DNA of 64,000 bases from a virus. A model generated the notes under the pieces. That model made no database searches. It saw nothing but the letters and a program-made list of their open reading frames with translations, and was not told the origin of the DNA. Of this stretch, positions 24,269-32,597 are shown piece after piece. The stretch's first letter is position 1. Every line of letters starts with the position of its first letter. The translations under genes were made by a program, and so were the position numbers. The stretch is from positions 1 through 64,000 of the IMG/VR virus record IMGVR_UViG_3300031857_000047. The stretch is one strand, 5' to 3'.

Positions 24269-24907
24269 ATGAAAAAATTAATATTTCAAATTAATGTTCC
24301 AAATTATATAAAAACAGACATTGTTACTACCTACACGTTTCACTCGGAAATGTATCATGTTAGTGAAACAAAAGCAAGAGAATATGCTAAAAAATGTGGC
24401 GCCGATTACTACTTGTTAACTAATCCGTCTGATTATGCGCCGGCAACAAATAGACATTTAGATTATCAAAAATTAAAAGCGTTTGATTTTGTTAATTATG
24501 ATTCTATAATTTATTTTGATTCTGATTATATCATTAAAAATAATGCGCCAAATTTATTTGACCTCTGTGGTAATAAATTTCATGCTGTGCCTGATCAAGG
24601 AAAATCTGTAGAAAATTTAGCATTAACACTGTCTATGCCTCGTGAGAGATATTTCAATGCAGGGTTTATGTACTTGACAAAAGATATATTAAATGCTACA
24701 CGGAACCAAATATCTAAATATTTAGAGGTAGAATACGAACTGCACGGCCAAGGATTGTTAAATAAAATGTTTTTTGATAATAACATTCAATTTACTCCGT
24801 TAGATTTTAGAGAATGGAATCCAGTAAAACGCACTTTTGGTCTTTACGCAGATCACTACGCTGGAAAACGTAAAGAGAGGTGGGGGCAAGCAAACTATGA
24901 TAATTAA
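24269..24907 (+). CDS. glycosyltransferase, GT8-like
   Basis: The 212-residue protein has strands around CGADYYLLTNPS and the IIYFDSDYI segment with D84-S-D86 as DxD motif. A YFNAGFMYLTKD segment matches the conserved middle of GT8-like enzymes. The C-terminus overlaps the next gene by 11 bases. The first half of the 477-residue fusion protein is distantly similar. The sugar transferred is unknown. Confidence 0.65.
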   Translation: MKKLIFQINVPNYIKTDIVTTYTFHSEMYHVSETKAREYAKKCGADYYLLTNPSDYAPATNRHLDYQKLKAFDFVNYDSIIYFDSDYIIKNNAPNLFDLCGNKFHAVPDQGKSVENLALTLSMPRERYFNAGFMYLTKDILNATRNQISKYLEVEYELHGQGLLNKMFFDNNIQFTPLDFREWNPVKRTFGLYADHYAGKRKERWGQANYDN

Positions 24908-25514
24908 TGCTCAGCCAAAGGCGTTTGTTATAACAATCCCCAATCATCCTCATAGTCAACATCTAAGTGATCAATGTATTGAATCGGGCACATTATTTGG
25001 TTGGAGTCTTAAAAAATTTGATGCTATCAATGGCTATAATTTATCAATAAACGATTGGGATTACTATAATATACGATTACCAGAAAACATCAAAGGCGAG
25101 AGATCAAAATTTTTAAAAAGAAAAGGAGTTCAAGGATGTTTTTTAAGTCATTACTTATTATGGAAAACATCTATCGATATAAATGAACCGATTATTGTCT
25201 TAGAACACGATGCAATTATTACTGATTTTTGGAAACCAATAGAAGTATCTACTGATGTTCTAAAATTGTTTAGTATATCATATTCAAGTGTCAAAGACGA
25301 CATGTTTACCGGAACATGGCAAGTAGGTGCTCAAGCATATATTATTACTCCTAATGGAGCTGCTAAACTAATAACATGGATAGATGAAAATTTTGCATAT
25401 CATGCAGATACATTATTAGGAAATAAAATTATAACATGGCAAAATTATAATAGAGATTTAATAGTATTGAATAATAATAATATATCTACTACCAACTTTA
25501 AAAGAAAAAAATAA
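24897..25514 (+). CDS. glycosyltransferase family 25-like protein (second copy)
   Basis: The frame opens at 24837, but the ATG at 24897, inside the end of the previous gene, gives the right N-terminus (MIINAQPKAFVITI). The GVQGCFLSHYLLWK segment (77-90) and IIVLEHDAII with E103-H-D105 match the GT25 pattern. The middle acidic residue of the usual EDD motif is a His here. The 205-residue product ends in a basic tail. It is a paralogue of the gene at 15233-15898 and closes the island, 4 bases from the UvsY-like gene end. Confidence 0.65.
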   Translation: MIINAQPKAFVITIPNHPHSQHLSDQCIESGTLFGWSLKKFDAINGYNLSINDWDYYNIRLPENIKGERSKFLKRKGVQGCFLSHYLLWKTSIDINEPIIVLEHDAIITDFWKPIEVSTDVLKLFSISYSSVKDDMFTGTWQVGAQAYIITPNGAAKLITWIDENFAYHADTLLGNKIITWQNYNRDLIVLNNNNISTTNFKRKK

Positions 25515-25517
25515 TTT

Positions 25518-25973
25518 TTAAAGAGATGCGTCTTCTAATCCAGCTGTTCTAAGTTTAACAATGTTTGATAATTGCCATTGTTTAATGTCTAATGCTTTGA
25601 TAATGCCTAACCACTTGTTGCGTAGAAGAGCAAAGTCATTGATAATTTTTTCAAAGTCTACCACGTCAGCTTCGCCTTCTACAAACTTTTCACAGTCTCT
25701 AGAGCTTAACTGACGTTGGTAGTTTTCAAGATATTTACGGAAGTGTTGACTACGAAGTCTACGAAGTTCAATATTAAGATATTCTAAAATACCTTCAATT
25801 TCTTGAAGTTGGTTAAATCGATTCTCTACAATGCCGGGCATTTGCGCAGAGGCCTTCTCGATGTTTCCCGCTACGCGGACATCTTGTTTTGCTTGAATTA
25901 ATTCAGCTTCATAATAAGCCACAGCATCAGGAATGTTTGAAATATCCTTAGAGACTCGATCATACCAATTCAT
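25518..25973 (-). CDS. uvsY: UvsY-like recombination mediator
   Basis: A 151-residue helical protein placed right after the UvsX cluster, as in T4-like phages. T4 UvsY (137 residues) loads UvsX onto gp32-coated single-stranded DNA. The C-terminal part here (a DFALLRNKWLGIIKALDIK helix followed by QLSNIVKLRTAG) matches the pattern of the T4 C-terminus. The N-terminus has a long alpha-helical region with many charged residues. The identification rests on position, size and the C-terminal pattern. Confidence 0.75.
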   Translation of the reverse strand: MNWYDRVSKDISNIPDAVAYYEAELIQAKQDVRVAGNIEKASAQMPGIVENRFNQLQEIEGILEYLNIELRRLRSQHFRKYLENYQRQLSSRDCEKFVEGEADVVDFEKIINDFALLRNKWLGIIKALDIKQWQLSNIVKLRTAGLEDASL

Positions 25974-26216
25974 TTATTCCTCATCTTCGTCGTAGTAATC
26001 TTCTTCTACGTCGTCTTCAACTTCTTCACCATCAATACTGTACTCGATCGCAGTATCTAAATATGGGTCAACTCCTAAAAGGCTTTCAAGAGTAGATTCT
26101 TTGATACCATAATCCAATAGTGTATTAACAAAGTCGGCAGCTAAGTCTTTTCTGTGTTTCTCTGGAATATGTTCAATAACCAATGTCCAGATATCAGCAA
26201 TTAAATCGTCTTTCAT
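25974..26216 (-). CDS. acidic hypothetical protein between uvsX and uvsY
   Basis: The 80-residue protein has a helical N-terminal half (LIADIWTLVIEHIPEKHRKD) and a very acidic C-terminal tail of Glu, Asp and Tyr (about residues 60-80). It overlaps uvsX by 4 bases and abuts uvsY with no gap. A small acidic protein in this place occurs in other aquatic T4-like phages. The acidic tail could contact UvsX or gp32, but this is inference. Confidence 0.65.
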   Translation of the reverse strand: MKDDLIADIWTLVIEHIPEKHRKDLAADFVNTLLDYGIKESTLESLLGVDPYLDTAIEYSIDGEEVEDDVEEDYYDEDEE

Positions 26217-27292
26217 TCGTTGACCTCCAAGTCTGATTCAACTGTAGTAGTTATCTCAGAAGTGGAAATTTCACCGTGTTTTGAAATGTCTGCCATTGCA
26301 ATATCCAATCCATCTTTCTCATTCTTTTCCCATGCCTTGCGGAATTGTTTGATGATTTCGCCGTCCTTGGTAGTGTAGACAAGACTGTTTCCTTCTTTCT
26401 TAAGCAGACCTTTAGCTTCAAACAGATCGACTAATCCACTATAAGGACTCATACCTGTTTCGTAAGGAATCTCCACCTGTACACTTTCAAACGGCTTTGC
26501 ATAACGAGTCTTCATGATCTTACAGGCAGCACGAATGCCTTGTACTGTAGTGGTCTTGTTGCCGTCTGCATCAAGTTTCAGTTTTAATTTACGCATAGCA
26601 ACCACAATGGAACTTGCGTAGATGAAACCTTGTCCGCCACTGATCTTGTCATCGGGATCAAACATATCCTGACTAGCGTATGTGTGATTGGTACATACCA
26701 TACCAATATTATAAGCGCCAAACATATTAACACAATTACGAACAAGTGCTGTTAATGCTTTAGGCTTACGACCCATGTCACCTTTCAAGTCACCTGCTTG
26801 GAACTGATTAATGTCAGTTGGCGTTAACAACATACCCAACGAATCAATAATGAATAGTACCTTAGGACGATCTGCCTCATCCATAGTTTTGTATTCTGCA
26901 ATAAATTCTGTAATAGTTTTTGCCACGTCGTCAATCATGGCCATGTTAAGTTTCAACAACTTTTCTGGACTTGTATCTACACCAAGTGCGTGTAGCCATG
27001 CTTCGTCGAGTGCGTTTTCAGTATCAATCAAAATAGGATAGATACCAGCTTGCTGTGCGTTCTTTACTAGGTTGCCTGAACAGATAAACGATTTACCTGC
27101 ACCTGATTCACCAGCAAATACAGTGACCTTGCCCAGAGGAATACCTCTATTAAAGTCTCCGCTGATAAGATAGTTTAATGCGTAGTTGTTTGTACTAACC
27201 CAATCAGTTGGGTCGTTAAAGCCAATACTAAGTCCATCGATACTCTTAGTTATTGACTTTCTAAATTTAGAAATATCAAATGCTTTTGCCAT
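26213..27292 (-). CDS. uvsX: UvsX recombinase (RecA-like)
   Basis: A RecA-family strand-exchange protein of 359 residues. Walker A is GESGAGKS at residues 61-68. The LFIIDSLGML strand (Walker B) lies at about 145-155, followed by the GGQGFIYAS loop. The protein opens MAKAFDISKFRKS. A weak AAGG site lies 9 bases before the ATG. It works with UvsY and gp32, all three encoded together here. The T4 protein is about 390 residues, so the C-terminus is somewhat short. Confidence 0.93.
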   Translation of the reverse strand: MAKAFDISKFRKSITKSIDGLSIGFNDPTDWVSTNNYALNYLISGDFNRGIPLGKVTVFAGESGAGKSFICSGNLVKNAQQAGIYPILIDTENALDEAWLHALGVDTSPEKLLKLNMAMIDDVAKTITEFIAEYKTMDEADRPKVLFIIDSLGMLLTPTDINQFQAGDLKGDMGRKPKALTALVRNCVNMFGAYNIGMVCTNHTYASQDMFDPDDKISGGQGFIYASSIVVAMRKLKLKLDADGNKTTTVQGIRAACKIMKTRYAKPFESVQVEIPYETGMSPYSGLVDLFEAKGLLKKEGNSLVYTTKDGEIIKQFRKAWEKNEKDGLDIAMADISKHGEISTSEITTTVESDLEVNE

Positions 27293-27308
27293 ATTATTAT
27301 GCCTTATT

Positions 27309-27339
27309 GAAAAAAGAGTGCGAGATTGACCCGCACTCT
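27309..27339 (-). terminator. rho-independent terminator after gp32
   Basis: AGAGTGCG (27315-27322) and CGCACTCT (27332-27339) form an 8-bp stem with a 9-base loop. On the minus strand it is followed by a run of six T. It sits between gp32 and uvsX, so uvsX would depend on read-through or an unseen promoter. Confidence 0.8.
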
Positions 27340-27352
27340 ATGTTTAGCTAAA

Positions 27353-28333
27353 TTACTTCTGACGGTTGCGAATCATGGCAAGGATGTCTTGCGCACGACT
27401 TGCACCTTCAGTTGAAGCTGCTGGCGCCGCTGCCGTAGGCTTGGCTACCGGAGCAGGCTCCTCATCAAAATCTTCACTGGCTTTAGCAGCCGGTGTTGAT
27501 GTATTAGCTGTTGCACGATGTGGATCACCTGTTGCGGCTCCCATACCTGCTGGCTTAAAATATTGACCCCAACGATCCATGTCATATGCTTCACCGTCAA
27601 CTGACGCTTCAAACATTTCTTTCATGACCTTGAGTTCAACGTCAGTTGGCTTCTTGGGCAAGAAGTCTGACAGATTGTGCAGTTGATGTGCCTCTAATGC
27701 TGCCGCTTCAACTTCGGTCAATGAACGCTCACGACGGCTCCACTTTGATGTAGAATAATCAGCAAAGCCACCTTTCGATGTCTTGGCAATACGGAAGTCT
27801 ACACCCTTGAGGTAGTCAGTTGGCAATTCTTCCAACTCTGGATCCATCAAAGCTGAACGAATGATTTGATAAATCTGTGGACCGATAATGAATCGACGGA
27901 TTGGATTTTCTGGTTTCTTATCTTCACCGATTGGATCTTCAACAACGAAGCCTTGGAAAATGTATGAACGCTTCTTCCAGTACTTGCGACCCATTTCTTC
28001 CAAACTCTTATCCTTGAACCAGCCACGTACTTCTGAAAGGATAGGACAAACTGAACCGTCGTTGTACATTTCCACGCAAGGTACTTGTACCTGCACTGGA
28101 CGACTGTCTGTTTCACCTTTGATGCCTGCGAACGGCAATTTGATCATTGCACGTTCTACCCAGAAAAACGTATTGGCTGAGTTGCCATCGGGTAGCAAAC
28201 GGATAACCGCTTCCTTGCCTTCTTGCATGTTCCAATGTGGGTAAATTGCGTTGTCTCCACCGCCGGTGGATTGTCCTGTGGACTTTGATTGTGCTTCTTG
28301 AAGTTTCGCACGGATTTCTGCTAATGTAGCCAT
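27353..28333 (-). CDS. 32: single-stranded DNA-binding protein gp32
   Basis: The 326-residue protein has the T4 gp32 layout. A short N-terminal cooperativity arm is followed by the OB-fold core with aromatic residues and a Cys pair in VPCVEMYNDGSVCPIL (zinc-type region), then a KWSRRERSLTEVE segment. The tail is Ala/Pro-rich (about residues 265-310) and ends with basic QDILAMIRNRQK instead of the acidic end of T4 gp32. Function: coats single-stranded DNA at forks and recombination sites. It has an AGGAGG ribosome site, a sigma70-type promoter and an overlapping late-type element, fitting expression through most of infection. Confidence 0.9.
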   Translation of the reverse strand: MATLAEIRAKLQEAQSKSTGQSTGGGDNAIYPHWNMQEGKEAVIRLLPDGNSANTFFWVERAMIKLPFAGIKGETDSRPVQVQVPCVEMYNDGSVCPILSEVRGWFKDKSLEEMGRKYWKKRSYIFQGFVVEDPIGEDKKPENPIRRFIIGPQIYQIIRSALMDPELEELPTDYLKGVDFRIAKTSKGGFADYSTSKWSRRERSLTEVEAAALEAHQLHNLSDFLPKKPTDVELKVMKEMFEASVDGEAYDMDRWGQYFKPAGMGAATGDPHRATANTSTPAAKASEDFDEEPAPVAKPTAAAPAASTEGASRAQDILAMIRNRQK

Positions 28334-28383
28334 TTTATATGCCTCCTATGTTATGCCTAAAATGTTTATATGCCTTATGCACA
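28334..28383 (-). promoter_or_regulatory. gp32 leader with direct repeats
   Basis: The roughly 50-base leader between the predicted start site and the gp32 ATG holds a perfect 10-base repeat GGCATATAAA twice (28343-28334 and 28374-28365), plus a shorter GGCATAA at 28357-28351. An AGGAGG ribosome site lies next to the proximal copy. T4 gp32 represses its own translation by binding its leader, so these AT-rich repeats could be such a site. This is inference. Confidence 0.4.
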
Positions 28384-28389
28384 TGTATT

Positions 28390-28418
28390 ATTATGCGCTT
28401 TTTATTTATCAAGGTCAA
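28390..28418 (-). promoter_or_regulatory. gp32 dual promoter: sigma70-like with embedded late element
   Basis: TTGACC (28418-28413), a 17-base spacer and CATAAT (28395-28390) form a sigma70-like promoter. Within the spacer a GATAAATA (28410-28403) matches the late consensus. The two would start about 13 bases apart and let gp32 be made early and late. Confidence 0.6.
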
Positions 28419-28452
28419 TGATTATCTGCTATTTTTTTAATATTATTTTGCC

Positions 28453-28482
28453 AAAAGAAAAAAGTGGGTCATGCCCACTTTT
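28453..28482 (-). terminator. rho-independent terminator
   Basis: AAAGTGGG (28461-28468) and CCCACTTT (28474-28481) form an 8-bp stem with a 5-base loop. On the minus strand a T-rich run follows (TTTTTTCTTTT). The stem includes the stop codon of the orphan open frame at 28469. Confidence 0.75.
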
Positions 28483-28649
28483 CTCTATATGCTGCCATTG
28501 CTCTTTGTCTAGCTAGCCACAATCTAAATTTTACATAATCTGATAAATCATCGTCTTCAACAAGTTTACCAAATGTATGTGATCTTAGATTGCGTCCAAA
28601 TGTAATTTCATCATCAACGACAAAACTATCACTGTCTTCTAGATCTCGA
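28469..28649 (-). pseudogene. orphan C-terminal open frame without a start codon
   Basis: The frame reads well as a phage protein end (SDSFVVDDEITFGRNL, then LVEDDDLSDYVKFRLWLARQ, ending YREKWA). It has no ATG, GTG or TTG before its conserved-looking part. It continues upstream only as the wrong frame of the signal-peptide gene, so the long frame opening at 28834 is not real. It lies in +1 frame relative to that gene, whose TAA ends at 28650. It is most likely the remnant of a phage gene cut by insertion of the host-like gene. A +1 frameshift cannot be excluded, but no slippery site is visible. Confidence 0.4.
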
Positions 28650-28871
28650 TTACTTAGCGGCTGGCTTTGCGTCTGCTTTAGGTGCGTCTTTCTTAGCAGG
28701 CTCACTTTTGGCAGGCTTTTTCTCGTCCTTTTTGGCTTCTGCCTTAGCTGGTGCAGTAGCACTTGCTGCTGGTGCTGCTGGCTTAACTTCTTCTTTCTTA
28801 GCAGCAGGTGCCTGGGCAAATGCTGATACTGCAAACAATGATGCTACTACGATTGCGATTGCTGATTTCAT
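28650..28871 (-). CDS. secreted Ala/Lys/Pro-rich small protein, host-like moron
   Basis: The first 20 residues (MKSAIAIVVASLFAVSAFAQ) are a classic signal peptide with a likely cut after AFA. The mature part is about 54 residues made nearly only of Ala, Lys, Pro, Glu and Asp in irregular KKxEKKPAK-like repeats. It is probably disordered and basic in the periplasm. Such proteins are familiar in betaproteobacteria (Burkholderiales and relatives), which suggests uptake from the host. It has its own AAAGGAAA ribosome site and lies between terminators, as morons do. The function may be acid or envelope stress protection; unproven. Confidence 0.7.
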   Translation of the reverse strand: MKSAIAIVVASLFAVSAFAQAPAAKKEEVKPAAPAASATAPAKAEAKKDEKKPAKSEPAKKDAPKADAKPAAK

Positions 28872-28962
28872 TTTAAAGTTTCCTTTATGTTATACGCAAA
28901 GAATTGTCCCTGCGTATATATATAACGCTGTAGCCTACAATTCCGTTGACAACTGATTTAGC

Positions 28963-28987
28963 CAAAAGAAAGGGCACCTAAGTGCCC
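28963..28987 (-). terminator. rho-independent terminator after the 654-residue gene
   Basis: GGGCAC (28972-28977) and GTGCCC (28982-28987) with a 4-base loop are followed on the minus strand by TTTCTTTT. It ends transcription of the packaging-region gene at 29030. Confidence 0.7.
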
Positions 28988-29029
28988 AATCTAATAGAGT
29001 TAACTAGACTCTAACTGCTACGAACAATC

Positions 29030-30994
29030 TTAATAGCCTGCAAGTTCCCTAATACGAGCCAATTCTGCAATCTGTGGATCTTGTTGTTGTGGTGCCATTC
29101 TTTCTACCATTTTGCGAGCAATCATTTCTGCCTGTTCACCAAACTTCTTGCCTACCATAATAGAAACGCCTTCTGGACCTTTAGGGAATGTTCCTGATTC
29201 ACGATCATAAAAACTGTGAATAAATTCTGCAAGTTCTTGTACATTCATTGCCTTCTTTATACCTTGCTGTGCTAGATGTTTAGCCTTAGAATACTCTTGA
29301 CCATGCTTACCAGGTGTCACTGGCTTGCTTGGTGTTGGATCCGGATCAAATGGGGGATCATCATCTTTTTCACCGGGTTCATTATCAGCTTCGCCCATTC
29401 CTAATTCTTGTTTTCTACGTGCTAGGCCTGCTGAGCTTGTTGGAGATTTAGTTTTTTCATCTTCTAGATCCTTTAGAGTCATTGGATCTTCGCCTTTTTG
29501 TTTACGTAGATATGCTGGAACATCACTTTTGTTAGGACCGTCTGCTGCTTCTTGAGGTAATTCCTCGCCTTCTGGCGGTTGTTCACCGGCCGGCTCTTCT
29601 TCTTGGAAGTCGCCAAAGTCTAGGCCTTCAAGTGCCTCTGGCACATTAGATTCTAACCAATCTTTGACTAGTCCTCTAACATCTGCATCTGGATCCAATT
29701 TTGCTGCTTCTTTAATCTCTTTGAATAGTGTAGGATCTTCAATGATGCCTTTTAGACTTTCAATGGCATTACTACCGTCGACTCCAACGGAAAATGCTTG
29801 TCCTACTAGTTCTTGTAATTCTTGTTTTGCTGTCTGTTGTTCTTCTGGATCTTGACTAGCAATAGCAGAATCTTCGCCTAACCCCATAACCCAAGATTCA
29901 AAACGATCAAACTCTGAATGTTCTTCGAGTTCTAATTGTTCGTCGGTTCCTTGTGTTGCAGTTGTCATTGCGACTATGTCGTCATAGCCTATGTCGCTTT
30001 CTTTCATTAGTCTATACAAGACTGGGAACACATTTTTAATATCTTCTTTGAAGTTTCTAACTGTGAATTTTTCTGTAAACTCTTCTACAAATTCTTGTGG
30101 AACTTCTTCTTGTGGCTGTGCCTGGAATGATTCACGATATTGTTCGTAATGACTTTGCTTGCTCATTGCCTTGATTTGTTCACGCAATTTGTTTAATTGC
30201 TCTGCTGATCTTTCTACAACATTATTAGTTTCTGAATTCATTAAGTCATTACGCACAACATAATTGCCAAAGCTCTTTAGTTGAGCAATTTCTTCACTCA
30301 TGTTGATAATACTTTTGCCAAGATCGTCGTAAGGAACACCACCGTTGGCCACATGTCTCTGCATTGCACGAGCGCCTGCTAGGTGAATGAACGGATACTT
30401 AAAACGTTCACCGTCTTGATTTTCCACAAACAGTCCAGAAATGTTTCTGCTTCTAGCACCGGGTGCTGCATCATCCATAACTGCTTGACTGTGTTTGATA
30501 ATTAGACGTGTATCCATTAACTTTTGATAACTAACGGTCTTTGATCCGTATAGTGCGCTTTCACTCATAATGCTTTCTCCAACAGGTTTAACCACTGTGT
30601 TTGGTTGTTCTTTAGGTTGATTGTTTTGACTTAGAAATTCATAATCTCGTTGATCTAGATTATCTTTAGCAATATCTCTAGTGTCAAACGCCATTAGTCT
30701 ACGCTTGGCAAACTGTCTTAACTCTTTTAAAAATCCGTACCAATTTGTTTTTTGATTGCCGTCCATTGACTCTGTAATTCCTGTAGAGAAATATACCTTC
30801 AGTGAACTTTGTTCTGCTAGGCTAATACTAACATGTCCAATGGCTGTTTCACCTTCCATATAATCAAAATCAAAGAAGCGAGCATCCTCGGGATTGATAG
30901 TGATAGCGCCGCTACTATCGCCTAATTTTAGGCCTTTGAAGCGGCTTCTAATTTTATAGAATAAATCGGTGGCTATATTGTTTGTTGCGTCCAT
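29030..30994 (-). CDS. large conserved-type phage protein, probably head/packaging related, 654 aa
   Basis: The frame opens with TTG at 31009, but the ATG at 30994 follows directly after a late promoter element. The N-terminal 120 residues look like a folded alpha/beta domain. The middle (about 270-420) is helical and acidic, and the last third has long Pro/Glu/Gly-rich disordered stretches (around EEEPAGEQPPEGEELPQE) before a short helical end. It overlaps nothing except the end of gp17. Position next to terminase and the acidic helical character suggest a head-assembly or structural role. No homology is recognised with confidence. Confidence 0.6.
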   Translation of the reverse strand: MDATNNIATDLFYKIRSRFKGLKLGDSSGAITINPEDARFFDFDYMEGETAIGHVSISLAEQSSLKVYFSTGITESMDGNQKTNWYGFLKELRQFAKRRLMAFDTRDIAKDNLDQRDYEFLSQNNQPKEQPNTVVKPVGESIMSESALYGSKTVSYQKLMDTRLIIKHSQAVMDDAAPGARSRNISGLFVENQDGERFKYPFIHLAGARAMQRHVANGGVPYDDLGKSIINMSEEIAQLKSFGNYVVRNDLMNSETNNVVERSAEQLNKLREQIKAMSKQSHYEQYRESFQAQPQEEVPQEFVEEFTEKFTVRNFKEDIKNVFPVLYRLMKESDIGYDDIVAMTTATQGTDEQLELEEHSEFDRFESWVMGLGEDSAIASQDPEEQQTAKQELQELVGQAFSVGVDGSNAIESLKGIIEDPTLFKEIKEAAKLDPDADVRGLVKDWLESNVPEALEGLDFGDFQEEEPAGEQPPEGEELPQEAADGPNKSDVPAYLRKQKGEDPMTLKDLEDEKTKSPTSSAGLARRKQELGMGEADNEPGEKDDDPPFDPDPTPSKPVTPGKHGQEYSKAKHLAQQGIKKAMNVQELAEFIHSFYDRESGTFPKGPEGVSIMVGKKFGEQAEMIARKMVERMAPQQQDPQIAELARIRELAGY

Positions 30995-30999
30995 AGTTA

Positions 31000-31007
31000 T
31001 ATTTATC
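31000..31007 (-). promoter_or_regulatory. late promoter element, 5 bases from ATG
   Basis: GATAAATA on the minus strand ends 5 bases before the ATG at 30994. No Shine-Dalgarno site is present. It overlaps the end of gp17. Confidence 0.6.
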
Positions 31008-32592
31008 AAAAACCACTAGACACAAATATCGGCATTGGCATTTGATCTTCGGTTATTTTTTCTGTCATTTTTTCGTAGATCTTGGGATCCCAGTCTGATA
31101 ATATGCCAGCCATTCTTATGATTAGTAGCATAGCACTTACTAGGTCGTCGTGTTCGCCTGTTTTTGCGCCAAATCCTACTCCGTGTGCTACGAACGTCTT
31201 TAATTCAGAAATTAAGGGTTTACTAGAAATTTTCATTTTTCCTGTTTCTAACATGTGTTTAACCTGGCTACAAGCAGTGATTTTTGACTTGTGAGTAGTA
31301 TTAAATCCTTTTCTGAATTTGCGTACATGACCCTTACGAATCGGCTCAGAAAGGAATAAACCTGGAAAATTCTCTTCACCTATGTTATTGATCACAATTA
31401 GAGCAGCTTCACCTAGAGTGTTATTTTCCACCGAATAGTATAGTTGAGGAGCACTGCCTTTTTCCATACCACGGTCTTGAATGTACTTGCATATTTCTCG
31501 TAGATGTTTAACCTGTGCTTGTATAGGAGTTAGATTATGTCGCCACTCTGCTACCTGTTCCATACTAGGCATTTCAAATACTTGAATAGCACCATAGTCT
31601 CCACCTGTGCCTAAGCTAGGATCTAACGACACTAGGTATGTTGCCCTAGGATCAATGTCTTTGTACCAGCGGGTTTGACCCATGGTCATTATAGGATCAA
31701 TACCTTTCATTTCTGCAAGACGTACTGCGTTGATTAGCGTTTCGTCAAAAATCAAGAACTCGCAATCAAACTCACGGCGGAAACGTTCTTCACCAATCTT
31801 ACTACGCTCAGTTTGTGCCCATTTGTCATCGCGGTCTGGATGCTCTGCCCAATGTGCAAAGAACGAAGCAAATCCGTTTTGACCTAATTTTTGTTCGTTG
31901 CCAAACTCATCAAACTTCTTATTAGCTTCTGTCCAAATAAGCGCAAACTGATCTTCATCACTGTTTGGGGTTGATGTAATAATACACTTACCACCTGTTG
32001 ATAATGTAGGTGATAGTGCAGTCCAGAACTCTTTGGCTTTTTCTGGTGGTTGCACAAACGCAAACTCGTCACAATAAATTAACGAAAGAGATTTACCACG
32101 ACCTGTATTTTCTGTAGTAGTTGTTGCCTGTATACGTGCGCCATTATCATATTCAATGGTGTTTCTATTATAACTGTGTACCCCAGCACGAATAAAGTCG
32201 GGCAAGTTTTCATAACCATATCGATAGCGGTTCATAATATCTTGCGCACCTTCATACTTGTGAGCAGCAATTAACACCTGTGCTTCTGGAATAAACATTG
32301 TATACCATAATAGATAACCAGTAGCACACGTGGTCTTGCCCATCTGTCTAGGCAACATGGCAATACACTGTTTATTATTGTGATAAGATTCAATTAGACG
32401 TTCTTGATATTCATAGGGCTCAAAGGGAATTGAACCTCGAACAGGATGTTGAATTTTTAAAAAGTTTTTACAAAAATACAATGGACCAGTTATAGGATCC
32501 ATGCAGGCTTCAAGATGCTTGACTTCCTCTAGGGTATACCTTTGAGGAGCATGAGCTTTCTTAATTAATACGCCATCTAATGATTTTGACAT
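31006..32592 (-). CDS. 17: terminase large subunit, T4 gp17-like
   Basis: This is the DNA-packaging motor and headful nuclease. The ATPase domain has Walker A LPRQMGKT (residues 80-87) and Walker B LIYCDEF (171-177, with the catalytic Glu E176). The RNase H-like nuclease domain has the Asp-rich VSLDPSLGTGGDYGA strand near residue 320 and a late HDDLVSAMLL motif. The length is 528 residues versus 610 in T4. The ATG lies 5 bases after a GTAAATA late element. It stands one gene away from the small terminase, separated by two structural-type genes, instead of directly behind it as in T4. Confidence 0.93.
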   Translation of the reverse strand: MSKSLDGVLIKKAHAPQRYTLEEVKHLEACMDPITGPLYFCKNFLKIQHPVRGSIPFEPYEYQERLIESYHNNKQCIAMLPRQMGKTTCATGYLLWYTMFIPEAQVLIAAHKYEGAQDIMNRYRYGYENLPDFIRAGVHSYNRNTIEYDNGARIQATTTTENTGRGKSLSLIYCDEFAFVQPPEKAKEFWTALSPTLSTGGKCIITSTPNSDEDQFALIWTEANKKFDEFGNEQKLGQNGFASFFAHWAEHPDRDDKWAQTERSKIGEERFRREFDCEFLIFDETLINAVRLAEMKGIDPIMTMGQTRWYKDIDPRATYLVSLDPSLGTGGDYGAIQVFEMPSMEQVAEWRHNLTPIQAQVKHLREICKYIQDRGMEKGSAPQLYYSVENNTLGEAALIVINNIGEENFPGLFLSEPIRKGHVRKFRKGFNTTHKSKITACSQVKHMLETGKMKISSKPLISELKTFVAHGVGFGAKTGEHDDLVSAMLLIIRMAGILSDWDPKIYEKMTEKITEDQMPMPIFVSSGF

Positions 32593-32597
32593 AGTGT

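Noticed and set aside
27888-28244. Plus-strand 118-residue open frame opposite gp32
   Set aside because: It is the antisense of a strongly conserved gene. No promoter or ribosome site was seen.
28640-28660. Programmed +1 frameshift joining the moron to the orphan frame
   Set aside because: No slippery codon or internal Shine-Dalgarno-like stimulator is visible, and a fusion would send a phage-type cytoplasmic segment to the periplasm.
28469-28834. 121-residue open frame starting at 28834 on the minus strand
   Set aside because: Its first half is the shifted reading of the Ala/Lys/Pro-rich signal-peptide gene and is Gln/Leu/Lys-rich without sense. Only the end from about 28649 looks like a protein, so it is listed as an orphan remnant.
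28872-28950. Possible promoter TTGTCA and TATATA upstream of the secreted moron
   Set aside because: The spacing is about 22 bases, outside the normal range, and the boxes are weak. A promoter is likely there but could not be placed.
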